From Desulfofustis sp. PB-SRB1 (GTDB lineage: Bacteria > Desulfobacterota > Desulfobulbia > Desulfobulbales > Desulfocapsaceae), in the NCBI GenBank assembly GCA_016722945.1, contig JAEQMT010000009.1:158374-222373 (forward strand): 64,000 bases of DNA, in the 5' to 3' direction. Below, one piece after another: positions 45,512-54,198 of this stretch. The notes under the pieces are model-generated. The model was not told the origin of the DNA and searched no databases. It saw nothing but the letters and a program-made list of their open reading frames with translations. Position 1 is the stretch's first letter, and each line of letters begins with the position of its first letter. The translations under genes were made by a program, and so were the position numbers.

Positions 45512-47410
45512 ATGGGGCGCCGGGTGCTCTCTGACAAGGATGTGGTAAGACTGCTGGCGCCGCTGGTCGATGATTCCCAGTTTGTCTTTTTAGATAACGC
45601 CAGACCGCAATCAGGCCCTCAGAGGTCTCTGCTGTTCGTCCAACCCAACCAGATGCTGGTGTGTCACGCCGGCGATGATCGCGGTCATTTCTTCGACAAG
45701 ATGCGTGATTTTCTTGACCGTGGCCACCATCTGGCCGGCTGGCTGGCCTATGAATTCTTCCATGACCAGAGATTTCGTCGCCCGCCTCATACGTCCGATA
45801 TCGTCGCCGAATTCGGTGTCTATGATCATCCTCGGGTAATCGACGGCACCGGCCCACCGCTGCCTGAGCCGGATCTTGTGGACCTCGCCTATGGTATCGA
45901 GGACCTTTCTCCTTCCATGAGCCGGGATCAATACTGTCGCGCCATCGAGCGCATCCTTGCCTATATCGGCGCGGGCGATACCTATCAGGTCAATTATACC
46001 TACAAATTCACCTTTTCCTTCACCGGCTCCATTCTCGGCCTTTACCAGGCGCTCAGGCGCAGCCAGCCGGTTCCCTATGGGGCGCTGATACGCAGCGGCA
46101 CACGCTCTATCCTGAGTTTTTCACCGGAGCTCTTTTTTCGCTGTGAAGGCGGCCGGATTACCGCCCGCCCCATGAAGGGGACCAGTAAACGGGGACACAG
46201 TACGGACGAAGATCGAACCCGTGCCCGCGCCCTGCATGGCGATGGCAAGAACCGCAGCGAAAACGTCATGATTGTCGATCTGCTGCGCAACGATCTCTCC
46301 CGCCTGCTGTCTGAAATCGGCGGCGGCACCGTTCACGTTGAGTCGCTTTTTGATGTGGAGACCTATCGTTCCGTGCTGCAGATGACCTCAACGGTTGTCG
46401 GCTCGGGTTTTCCTATATTTCCGAAAGGGCGGATCGATCCGGGGATGTTTTTCAAGGCGCTGTTTCCCTGCGGCTCGGTAACCGGGGCGCCAAAAATCCG
46501 CACCATGGAAATTATCGATGAGCTGGAAACCCAGCCGCGCGGCGTCTACACCGGCGCCATCGGCTACTTCGCCCCGGATGGCACCGCGGTGTTCAACGTC
46601 CCCATCCGCACCCTGGTTGTTCAAAACGATCGCGGGGAAATGGGAATCGGCTCAGGTATCGTGGCCGACTCAATTCCAGAGCAGGAATGGGAAGAGTGCC
46701 TGCTCAAGGCACGGTTCGTCACCAACCCGATGGTACCCTTCGGCTTGCTGGAGACCATGCTCTATCAGCCCGGTACCGGCTACCAGTTCATTGAAGATCA
46801 CCTCGCCCGGCTGGCGGAGGCGGCCGAGTATTTTCAATACCAGTGTGATCTACCAACAATCCGCCGTAGTCTGGAGGATTATGGCCGTTCACTAAGCGTT
46901 TCCAGCTGTGCCCGGGTTCGGCTGGTGCTGCAGAGCGACGGTGAAATGCAACTGCATTCCACTCCATGCGATCCGCCCGGCGCAACCAACTTTACCGCGG
47001 CCACGGCCCTTGACCCGGTGGTGATCGGAATCGCCGCCGAGACCATTGATACCGATACCCCGTTTTTTTCCCACAAGACAACCAGGCGTGACGAGTATGA
47101 ACGATTTTACGCCGAAGCTGCCGAAAAGGGTCTGTTTGATATGGTGCTGGTAAACAGTCGCGGTGAAGTGACCGAAGGCTGTATCACCAATCTCATTGTT
47201 TATAAGAACGGAGAATATCTTACCCCAGCCGCTCAGTGCGGGCTGCTGCCCGGCGTCAGGCGTTCCCGCCTGTTGGCCGGTGCCGGCGGAAAACCGGTAC
47301 GTGAAGCGGTTCTGACCCCTGCCGATATTAACACGGCCGATGCCCTGTTTGTCTGCAACGCGATTCGCGGCGTTTTACCGGCACGGCTGGCCCGGAAAGA
47401 TTGTGAATAA
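45512..47410 (+). CDS. pabB: Aminodeoxychorismate synthase/lyase fusion (PabB-PabC)
   Basis: 632 aa. The first ~410 residues form a chorismate-binding domain with GDTYQVNYTYKF, SFSPELFFRCEGGRITARPMKG (the chorismate-site Lys), NVMIVDLLRNDLSRL, VTGAPKIRTMEIIDELE and GIGSGIVADSIPEQEWEECL. The last ~220 residues are a class IV aminotransferase (FGLLETMLYQP; MVLVNSRGEVTEGCITNLIV). Together they would turn chorismate plus glutamine-derived ammonia into p-aminobenzoate. A PabA glutaminase is not seen here. folC is 5 kb downstream. Confidence 0.93.
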   Translation: MGRRVLSDKDVVRLLAPLVDDSQFVFLDNARPQSGPQRSLLFVQPNQMLVCHAGDDRGHFFDKMRDFLDRGHHLAGWLAYEFFHDQRFRRPPHTSDIVAEFGVYDHPRVIDGTGPPLPEPDLVDLAYGIEDLSPSMSRDQYCRAIERILAYIGAGDTYQVNYTYKFTFSFTGSILGLYQALRRSQPVPYGALIRSGTRSILSFSPELFFRCEGGRITARPMKGTSKRGHSTDEDRTRARALHGDGKNRSENVMIVDLLRNDLSRLLSEIGGGTVHVESLFDVETYRSVLQMTSTVVGSGFPIFPKGRIDPGMFFKALFPCGSVTGAPKIRTMEIIDELETQPRGVYTGAIGYFAPDGTAVFNVPIRTLVVQNDRGEMGIGSGIVADSIPEQEWEECLLKARFVTNPMVPFGLLETMLYQPGTGYQFIEDHLARLAEAAEYFQYQCDLPTIRRSLEDYGRSLSVSSCARVRLVLQSDGEMQLHSTPCDPPGATNFTAATALDPVVIGIAAETIDTDTPFFSHKTTRRDEYERFYAEAAEKGLFDMVLVNSRGEVTEGCITNLIVYKNGEYLTPAAQCGLLPGVRRSRLLAGAGGKPVREAVLTPADINTADALFVCNAIRGVLPARLARKDCE

Positions 47411-47428
47411 AAATTGCACGGACAATCA

Positions 47429-47591
47429 TGATGAACTCGTAAAAATCTCAAAACTGCTTGCTGCCGTCATTCCCGCCCTCGATAACAACACTCAAGGGCA
47501 GGCTGCAGCGGGAATCCAGTAATTTTAAATTATTATGGGTTTCGGTTCAGCTCCACCATGACGGTAATAAGAGGTTTTTACGACGCCATCA
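47429..47591 (-). repeat. Dispersed hairpin repeat, long-core type (reverse)
   Basis: A full copy: TGATGAACTCGTAAAAA at the left and TTTTTACGACGCCATCA at the right, with the long GTTGTTATCGAGGG-type core. It fills the convergent gap between pabB and the 171-aa gene. Confidence 0.88.
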
Positions 47592-47598
47592 ATCTTTA

Positions 47599-48114
47599 TC
47601 AATGCACGGAAGAGGGTTCATCCGGTGGCGCCCCTTTCGGGGCGACGATTAACTGGTGCTCTTCTCCCAGTGCCCGTACCATGGTCATAAAGGAAGAGGG
47701 CAGCGGTACCTCGCGCTCCGTCTCCAGCAGGCCGATTGTATCGGCGGTTACCAGTGCCCCTGATTGCGGCCGGTTTTCTTGATTGTCACACAATGCCTGG
47801 ATACGCAGGGCATCGGTGAGGGGGGCGCGGAGGTGGCTGAGGTTGTCGGCGAGCCCCAGCAGTTCCTGTTCGATAAGAGCCTGGTTTTCGCGGCCAAATT
47901 CCATGTATCTGGGGTCAGGATTGGGAGTACCGAATACCTCATTGGTGATGGCGCCGGCCAGCATGGCACGCCTGGTGGCGGCCATGTCCGGGTGATGGTG
48001 CTCAACCATGGCCCGCACCTCCTTGTAGAGCACCATCTGCACCAGCGTTACCGCCTCGCGCAGCGCACCAATCAGCCGCGATGAGGGGGGCGCGGTATCA
48101 TCATATTCCATCAA
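47599..48114 (-). CDS. Uncharacterised helical protein downstream of DUF493
   Basis: 171 aa, predicted to be mostly helical (ALREAVTLVQMVLYKEVRAMVE; NQALIEQELLGLADNLSHLR) with a Pro-rich tail. No motif is recognised. ATGA overlap with the preceding DUF493 gene makes them one transcriptional unit. It could be a deltaproteobacterial lineage-specific protein. Confidence 0.65.
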   Translation of the reverse strand: MMEYDDTAPPSSRLIGALREAVTLVQMVLYKEVRAMVEHHHPDMAATRRAMLAGAITNEVFGTPNPDPRYMEFGRENQALIEQELLGLADNLSHLRAPLTDALRIQALCDNQENRPQSGALVTADTIGLLETEREVPLPSSFMTMVRALGEEHQLIVAPKGAPPDEPSSVH

Positions 48115-48395
48115 ATCACCATTTTTACTTCGGGATACCCTTGCAGCCGGGAAAAAATGGCGTCCCGCTGCTGCTCATCATCCACCCGCACGGTGGCATT
48201 AAGGCTGCAATAGGATCCCCGGCGGCTGGTACGTGAATGGGCAATGGCGGGTACCAACGGGGCACAGGCGGTGAAGATGATTTCGCGCAACCGCGCTTCA
48301 TCGGCGCCGATGACCGTATATTCCCACTCACACGGATAATCGATGTCAGGTTTGCGATGGGTAATCAAGAGAGATCCGAAAATATGTTTATTCAA
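48111..48395 (-). CDS. DUF493 (YbeD-like) protein
   Basis: 94 aa. The fold matches the YbeD/DUF493 family of small ferredoxin-like domains: PDIDYPCEWEYTVIGADEAR, SRTSRRGSYCSLNATVRVDD and EQQRDAIFSRLQGYPEVKMV. DUF493 proteins resemble ACT domains; their role is not established. It overlaps the following gene by 4 bp, and a repeat begins six bases upstream of its start. Confidence 0.85.
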   Translation of the reverse strand: MNKHIFGSLLITHRKPDIDYPCEWEYTVIGADEARLREIIFTACAPLVPAIAHSRTSRRGSYCSLNATVRVDDEQQRDAIFSRLQGYPEVKMVI

Positions 48396-48400
48396 TGAAT

Positions 48401-48535
48401 TGATGAATTCGTAAAAACCTCAAAATTTCTTGCTATCGTCATTCCCGCGAAAGCGGGAATCCAGTGATTCCAATTAATTATGAGTGTCGAGGCAACTCCG
48501 TTATGACTGGTATATGGGTTTTTACGAAAGCATCA
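48401..48535 (-). repeat. Dispersed hairpin repeat, short-core type (reverse)
   Basis: Ends TGATGAATTCGTAAAAAC and GTTTTTACGAAAGCATCA with core CCCGCGAAAGCGGG. It is the first of two adjacent, oppositely oriented copies in the 454-bp gap between DUF493 and nagZ. The spacer 48536-48684 holds a small 9-bp palindrome (48615-48634) and no gene. Confidence 0.85.
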
Positions 48536-48684
48536 TTGAATTGATACTAACTCACGACCTTCTAAATTAATCAGATTGATCCATAGTTCAAACAGCAAGC
48601 GGCGCCACCGGGAGGGTCGATCTCCAGATCGACCAAAAAAGAAGTTGAGCAATCCACAAACTCGATTCTTTTTGCCACCATTAC

Positions 48685-48849
48685 TGATCGCGTCGTAAAA
48701 ACCCATATGCCCGTCATACCGGAGCTGACCCGAAATCCATAATCATTTGAAACTAATGGATTCCCGCTGCAGCCAGCCCTTGAGTGTTGTTATCGAGGGC
48801 GGGAATGACGTTAGCAAGCAAATTCAGAGTTTTTACAAATTCACCATCA
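48685..48849 (+). repeat. Dispersed hairpin repeat, long-core type
   Basis: Ends TGATCGCGTCGTAAAAACCC and a degraded AGTTTTTACAAATTCACCATCA. The core extension GCAGCCAGCCCTTGAGTG... is present. Its last base abuts the stop codon of nagZ at 48850, so nagZ mRNA would end in this hairpin. Confidence 0.88.
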
Positions 48850-49881
48850 TTACCCCGCCAAAACTCCACGCAGACCCATAATACGCTCACGAGCCTGGTC
48901 AAGTCGACCGCGGCTCAGCCATCCCCTGGCAAGGGCCTCAGCGATGGCCTGCTGCGCCTCCACCAGCACATCGGGTTGATACACCAGATTATTGCCGACA
49001 ATAAGCAGATCGACACCTGCCGCCAGCGCGCGCCATACCGCCTCACCAAAGCAATAGCGCGAGGTGATGGCGCCCATCTGCAAGTCATCGCTCACCACCA
49101 CGCCGGAAAAACCCAGCTTCTCCCGCAGCAGACCGGTTATGGTGCGGTGGGAGAGGGTGGCCGGGTGCTCGGCGTCGAGGCGGCGGTTGAAGAGATGCCC
49201 GGTCATGATCATATCCACCTCGTTTGCCGAAATCAGACGCTGATATGGAATCAGCTCGTCCGGCTGCCAGGTGGCGGAAATATCCACGAAGCCGTGATGG
49301 GAATCGCCACTGCTCGAGCCATGACCGGGAAAATGCTTGGCCGATGATACCACCCCGTATTGTCTGTGCGCCCTGATCCAGGTGCCGGCATGGTCGGCAA
49401 CCGCTTCCGGCTCTGAAGAAAAGGCGCGCTCCAGGGCGCCGATAATCGGGTTGTGGAGATTGCAATTCACATCGGTAACCGGGGCGAAATTGCAGTTGAT
49501 TCCCGCCTCGTGCAGCATCTGCGCACAGCCTGCCGCCTCCCGGCTGGTGGCCCCGATCCCCTGTAATCCTAATTGCGAAGCAGACGGGTAGTCTGAGAAG
49601 CCGTTACCCGCGGAAAGCCGCTGCACGGCACCTCCCTCCTGGTCGACGCCGATCAGCAGCGGTTCGGCGCGCAGGCTTGAAAGCGCTGCATTCAGTGCCC
49701 GCAGCTGGGCTGGAGAGGTGATGTTGCCGGGGCTTTCAGGGCTGTGCAGGCATCTACCAAAAAGGATGACGCCGCTGAGGTTGCGTTCGGTGATGTCGCG
49801 GACAATAGGATCGCCGCTGTCGATACTATCGCCTTGAAAACCGAGGATGAAGAACACGCCGATGTCATGGACTGACTCCAT
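48850..49881 (-). CDS. nagZ: Beta-N-acetylhexosaminidase NagZ
   Basis: 343 aa, glycoside hydrolase family 3. NLSGVILFGRCLHSPESPGN, LLIGVDQEGGAVQRLS, and the active-site loop SAKHFPGHGSSSGDSHHG (catalytic Asp/His dyad) are followed by the nucleophile region FSGVVVSDDLQMGAIT. NagZ removes GlcNAc from anhydro-muropeptides in the cytosol, acting after AmpG import. It is full length, with no signal peptide, as expected for cytosolic NagZ. Confidence 0.95.
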   Translation of the reverse strand: MESVHDIGVFFILGFQGDSIDSGDPIVRDITERNLSGVILFGRCLHSPESPGNITSPAQLRALNAALSSLRAEPLLIGVDQEGGAVQRLSAGNGFSDYPSASQLGLQGIGATSREAAGCAQMLHEAGINCNFAPVTDVNCNLHNPIIGALERAFSSEPEAVADHAGTWIRAHRQYGVVSSAKHFPGHGSSSGDSHHGFVDISATWQPDELIPYQRLISANEVDMIMTGHLFNRRLDAEHPATLSHRTITGLLREKLGFSGVVVSDDLQMGAITSRYCFGEAVWRALAAGVDLLIVGNNLVYQPDVLVEAQQAIAEALARGWLSRGRLDQARERIMGLRGVLAG

Positions 49882-49904
49882 CCCGATACGGCGGCAAAGA
49901 GGAC

Positions 49905-50291
49905 TTAGCCGAGTTCGATAGTCAGCGGTATTACGTGTACTTCACTGCTGCGCTGGCTGGTAGTGCCCAACCGCCAGTCGGCTACCGTACTTTGTGCCGC
50001 CTCGCCGATTCTGCCCACCAGTTCGTTGATATTGAGGATGGGGTGGCGGGAAAACACCTCAGGCAGTCCGTAGGTAAGGTTGCAGACCAGACAATGGCCG
50101 GGTCGCTGGTGCAGCTGCAACTCAAAACGGAGCTGGTTCGCACCACTGTCAGCGTGGCGCAGGACGATGTCGTATGAACCCTCGGCGGGATCACCGAACA
50201 GCGCTTCGAAAAACTCATCGGAACGGGAGCGGGGCAGCAGCTCATCGCACCGTTCATCGGAAAAAAGCGATTGGGTGTTTTGCTGTGTCAT
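49905..50291 (-). CDS. Uncharacterised 128-aa protein upstream of nagZ
   Basis: 128 aa. The body (DEFFEALFGDPAEGSYDIVL; LQLHQRPGHCLVCNLTYGLP) has a CxxC in the middle, which may be redox-active or metal binding. The C-terminus (SSEVHVIPLTIELG) looks beta-stranded. I do not recognise a characterised family. It lies 23 bp upstream of nagZ and is probably co-transcribed; the divergent helicase gene starts 115 bp away. Confidence 0.65.
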   Translation of the reverse strand: MTQQNTQSLFSDERCDELLPRSRSDEFFEALFGDPAEGSYDIVLRHADSGANQLRFELQLHQRPGHCLVCNLTYGLPEVFSRHPILNINELVGRIGEAAQSTVADWRLGTTSQRSSEVHVIPLTIELG

Positions 50292-50406
50292 AGGCGTATC
50301 TGTAAAAAATATCAGAAAGTTTGGGATTTTAAGCGACTATAGGAAAGCCCCCATCCCTTGTCAACCGCGTTGCGGGGTGAGCGTCCGCGTGGTAGGATGG
50401 CGCCCC

Positions 50407-52560
50407 ATGACACGGTATCACGACGAACTCAACCACGCGCAATATGAGGCGGTCACCGCCACCAATGGCCCGGTTCTGGTTATTGCCGGCGCCGGCAGCG
50501 GCAAGACCCGAACCCTGGTCTACCGGGTGGCGTATCTGATCGATCAGGGCATCGCCCCCGAGCGTATCCTGCTGCTTACCTTTACCCGGCGGGCCGCCCA
50601 GGAGATGTTATGGCGGGCCGGTATTCTCATCAACAGCTCGTGCGCCCGGGTCATGGGCGGCACCTTTCACTCGGTGGCCAATATGCTGCTGCGCCGCTTT
50701 GGCAGCACCATCGGTTATGGCGCCGGGTTCACCATCATCGACCGGGCCGATGCCGAGGGCATTATCAATCTACTCAAATCTTCGCTGGAATTGAGCGGCC
50801 CGAAAAAACAGTTTCCCACCAAGCGGCTCATCATCAACCTGATCAGCGGAGCGGTCAATAAGTCCGTCGAGCTCGATGATCTCATCTATCAGGAATACCC
50901 GCACCTGGGTGAGTTTGCCGAAGATATCGCCCGATTGCGCGGCCACTACCAGAGCTTCAAGGTGGATCACGGCCTGATGGATTACGACGATCTGCTCATC
51001 AACTGGCGGCGGCTGCTGGCTGAGCATGAGCCGGTGCGAGCGGAGTTGTCCGAGCGTTTTTCCTACATCATGGTGGATGAGTATCAGGATACCAATCTCA
51101 TTCAGGCCGATATCGTCCGGCTGATGGCGTATCGCCATGACAACGTCATGGTGGTGGGCGACGATTCGCAATCCATCTACTCGTTTCGCGGCGCTGATTT
51201 TCACAATATCATGCGCTTTCCCCAGGTGTTTAAAGAGACCAGTATCGTCAAACTGGAGCAGAATTACCGCTCGACCCAGCCGATCCTGGATCTGACCAAC
51301 AACATTATCCGCCACGCCGTCGAGAAATACACCAAGAACCTGATCACCACCAATACGGGCGGATGCAAACCGTATCTCTTCGGGGCGCGTGACGAACGGG
51401 CCGAGGCCGCCTTCGTGATGGAGAAGGTGCTGGAATTGCAGGGGCAGGGGATCAATCTCAAGGATATTGCCGTGCTCTTTCGTTCCGGTTTTCACTCCTT
51501 CAAGCTGGAACTGGAACTGGGTGGGCGCTCGGTGGCGTTTGAGAAGCGCGGCGGACTCAAACTCACCGAGTCCGCCCATATCAAGGATGTCCTGGCCATA
51601 TTGCGGCTGCTGGTCAACCCGGTGGACACCCTTTCCTGGAATCGGCTGCTGCTCACCATCGACAAGGTCGGCCCGAAAACCGCCCAGAAAATTACCGCAG
51701 CCATCGCCGAGGCTGCCGATCCCTTTTCCGCATTGGCGAGTTATCCGGCCGCTCCGGCCTGGAAAAAACCGATCAGCGCCCTGGTCAAGCTCTTTTCCGA
51801 ATTGCGTCGGCCCGAGCACACCCCGGCCGATCTGATGGAACGTGCCCTGGTCTGGTACCAGCCGGTTTTTGAGAAACTCTATCAAGATGACTATCCCAAA
51901 AGGCAGCGTGATCTGGATCAGCTCAAAACCATCATGGCCGGCTACGACGAGCTGCAGCGCTTTATCGATGATACCACCCTCGATCCTCCCGAAGCGGACC
52001 GGGCCGCCTTTCGCGGCGAAGATAACACCCTGGTGCTCTCTACGATTCACTCCGCCAAGGGGCTGGAATGGCAGGCGGTGTTTGTGATCGGGCTGGCCGA
52101 CGGCCGTTTTCCCCATGCCGCCGCCATGCCGGGAGAGCAGTGGGAGGAGGAGCGCCGGCTGCTCTACGTGGCCGCCACCCGGGCCCGCGAGCATCTTTAT
52201 CTGTGCTATCCGCGTGAATTGATGGGTAATGACCGCCGCTTTAAGCGGGTGGGGATGTCGCCCTTTTTATCGGAGCTTTCGCCCTCATGCTATGAGCGCA
52301 TCGAGTCACCCCAGCAGATTGATTCCATGTTCACCATCGAGTCCAGCTTTTCCCAGGAGCCGGTCAGTACCCCCAAAAAAACAGCGCGCCGCCACGTTCT
52401 GGACGACTTTTCCCGGGGGGCCAGGGTCGATCATCCCTTTTTCGGGGTGGGTTCCGTGCAGCGGCTTTCACCGCCCAAATCCCTCGAAGTCTCCTTTGAC
52501 CGGCACGGGATCAAACTGCTCCATCTGGACTACGCCAAGCTCACCATCCTTGATGATTAA
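50407..52560 (+). CDS. UvrD/PcrA-family DNA helicase
   Basis: 717 aa SF1A helicase. Motif I VIAGAGSGKTRTLVYRVAYL, motif Ia LTFTRRAAQEMLWRA, motif II YIMVDEYQDTNLIQ, motif III VGDDSQSIYSFRGAD, motif IV EQNYRSTQPILDLTN, motif V TIHSAKGLEWQAVF and motif VI LLYVAATRAREHLYL. The frame is open from 50080 but the region before 50407 overlaps the promoter region of the divergent gene; ATG 50407 begins at the helicase fold. It is shorter than E. coli UvrD and probably a Rep/PcrA-type enzyme. It overlaps folC by one base. Confidence 0.92.
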   Translation: MTRYHDELNHAQYEAVTATNGPVLVIAGAGSGKTRTLVYRVAYLIDQGIAPERILLLTFTRRAAQEMLWRAGILINSSCARVMGGTFHSVANMLLRRFGSTIGYGAGFTIIDRADAEGIINLLKSSLELSGPKKQFPTKRLIINLISGAVNKSVELDDLIYQEYPHLGEFAEDIARLRGHYQSFKVDHGLMDYDDLLINWRRLLAEHEPVRAELSERFSYIMVDEYQDTNLIQADIVRLMAYRHDNVMVVGDDSQSIYSFRGADFHNIMRFPQVFKETSIVKLEQNYRSTQPILDLTNNIIRHAVEKYTKNLITTNTGGCKPYLFGARDERAEAAFVMEKVLELQGQGINLKDIAVLFRSGFHSFKLELELGGRSVAFEKRGGLKLTESAHIKDVLAILRLLVNPVDTLSWNRLLLTIDKVGPKTAQKITAAIAEAADPFSALASYPAAPAWKKPISALVKLFSELRRPEHTPADLMERALVWYQPVFEKLYQDDYPKRQRDLDQLKTIMAGYDELQRFIDDTTLDPPEADRAAFRGEDNTLVLSTIHSAKGLEWQAVFVIGLADGRFPHAAAMPGEQWEEERRLLYVAATRAREHLYLCYPRELMGNDRRFKRVGMSPFLSELSPSCYERIESPQQIDSMFTIESSFSQEPVSTPKKTARRHVLDDFSRGARVDHPFFGVGSVQRLSPPKSLEVSFDRHGIKLLHLDYAKLTILDD

Positions 52561-53888
52561 TGGCTTCTGATCCCGCCTCCCTTGTGTCTGATAACCCGGT
52601 GCTCACCACCTATGAGCAGGCGCTGGGTTATCTGGACTCACTGCAGATGCACAAGATCAAGCTGGGGCTGGATGCGATCCGAGAGATTCTGGCCCGGCTT
52701 GGCAGCCCCGAGCGGAGCTGCGCCGCCGTCCATGTGGCCGGCACCAATGGCAAAGGTTCGGTGTGCTGCATGGTGCAGGCGATACTCAGCGCTGCCGGCT
52801 ATCGTACCGGACTCTATACCTCGCCCCATCTAAGCTCCATTCGGGAACGTTTCTCCATTGACGGCGTCTATATCGATAAAGCCCAATTCACCGACATCAT
52901 GGCACGCATCCACACTGCTCTGGCGGGTAATGCGATCACCTATTTTGAATGCACCACCGCCCTGGCTTTTTGCTGGTTCGCCCGGCAGAACTGTGATGTG
53001 ATGATTCTGGAAACGGGCATGGGCGGGCGGCTGGACGCCACCAACGTCGTTGATCCACTGGTGGCGGTGATTACCTCAATCGGGCTGGATCACCAGCAGT
53101 ATCTGGGAGAGACCATCACCGAGATTGCCGCGGAAAAGGCGGGCATCATTAAAACGGGCAGACCGGTGATAAGCGCGGTGGAAGATGATGAAGCGCGCCG
53201 GGTAATCGAACAGACCTGTGCCGCTCTGTCGGCGCCGCTGATCACCAACGGCATCGATTTTGCCCTTGAACCGGCCGGGCCCGGTTCCTGGCGTTGGCGA
53301 TGCGGGAGCACCGGGTTCAACGAAATCCCCGTCACTTCCGCTAACCGCTGGCAGCCCGATAATGTGAGCTGCGCTCTGGCGGTGATACACAGTCTGCGTG
53401 AGCAGGGATATATGATATCTGATACGGCCATTGCGACGGGATTGCGCACTGGTTCCTGGCCCGGCCGCATGGAACTGCTTAGCTCGGGTGACGGTCACAC
53501 CTACCTGCTGGACGGCGCCCATAACGAGGCGGGTCTTGCCAGGTTGCTTGCCGTACTCGAGGCTGACTACACCTACCGGCGGCTGGTGGTGATCTGGGGC
53601 GCCATGGGCGATAAGGAGTATCAGAAGATGCTGGCACGGATTGCCGGTGTTGCCGATACACTCATCCTCACTCGGCCGGACAGTGAACGAGCCGCCACCC
53701 CGGCTGAGATGAGAGCGCGGCTTCACTCTATCCATCACGAAAAAACCATTCTCTGCCAAACCGTGGCCGAGGCCCTCACTCTCGCCGCGAACAAGGCCGG
53801 TGCGGATGATCTGATTCTGGTGGCGGGCTCACTCTATCTGGTGGGTGAGGCGCGACCACTGCTGGCGGGAGAACTGGTGGATGGATGA
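52560..53888 (+). CDS. folC: Folylpolyglutamate/dihydrofolate synthase FolC
   Basis: 442 aa Mur-ligase-like enzyme. VAGTNGKGSVCCMVQAILSA is the ATP P-loop; YTSPHLSSIRERFSI, LETGMGGRLDATNVV, TSIGLDHQQYLG and LLDGAHNEAGLARLLAV follow. It adds glutamate to dihydropteroate and to folates. TAATG overlaps the helicase stop, and its own stop overlaps the HNH gene, so helicase-folC-HNH is a compact operon. Confidence 0.95.
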   Translation: MASDPASLVSDNPVLTTYEQALGYLDSLQMHKIKLGLDAIREILARLGSPERSCAAVHVAGTNGKGSVCCMVQAILSAAGYRTGLYTSPHLSSIRERFSIDGVYIDKAQFTDIMARIHTALAGNAITYFECTTALAFCWFARQNCDVMILETGMGGRLDATNVVDPLVAVITSIGLDHQQYLGETITEIAAEKAGIIKTGRPVISAVEDDEARRVIEQTCAALSAPLITNGIDFALEPAGPGSWRWRCGSTGFNEIPVTSANRWQPDNVSCALAVIHSLREQGYMISDTAIATGLRTGSWPGRMELLSSGDGHTYLLDGAHNEAGLARLLAVLEADYTYRRLVVIWGAMGDKEYQKMLARIAGVADTLILTRPDSERAATPAEMRARLHSIHHEKTILCQTVAEALTLAANKAGADDLILVAGSLYLVGEARPLLAGELVDG

Positions 53889-54198
53889 GTATCCCTGGCT
53901 CGACGGGGTCAGCGAACAGACCATCAGGCGCGAGCGCGCCAAGGCGCGGGAGTTGCGCAAGACCCGCTGGTGGCAGCAGAAGACCGCCTCAGGGGTTTGT
54001 CACTACTGCGGTGGCCGATTCGCCCATCATCAATTGACCATGGATCACCGAATTCCACTGAGCCGGGGCGGACGCAGCACCAAAGACAATCTGGTACCCT
54101 GCTGTAAGCAGTGTAACGATGCCAAGAAGACACTGCTGCCTGCTGAGTGGCAGCAGTATCTGGAGAACATCGGCGGCGGCGCGACCGAGCTCAGCTGA
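53881..54198 (+). CDS. HNH endonuclease-domain protein
   Basis: 105 aa from the ATG at 53881. The zinc and catalytic residues read VCHYCGGRFAHHQLTMDHRI, LSRGGRSTKDNLVPCCKQCNDAKK: CxxC...DH...N...CxxC, a complete HNH/McrA-type finger. Target unknown: DNA nicking, or repair functions, since the helicase is in the same operon. It overlaps folC by 8 bp and the convergent MetE-like gene by 8 bp. Confidence 0.88.
   Translation: MDEYPWLDGVSEQTIRRERAKARELRKTRWWQQKTASGVCHYCGGRFAHHQLTMDHRIPLSRGGRSTKDNLVPCCKQCNDAKKTLLPAEWQQYLENIGGGATELS

Noticed and set aside
48615..48634. 9-bp palindrome GGTCGATCT/AGATCGACC as terminator
   Set aside because: Only an A-run follows on the plus strand and no gene ends there; no clear role.
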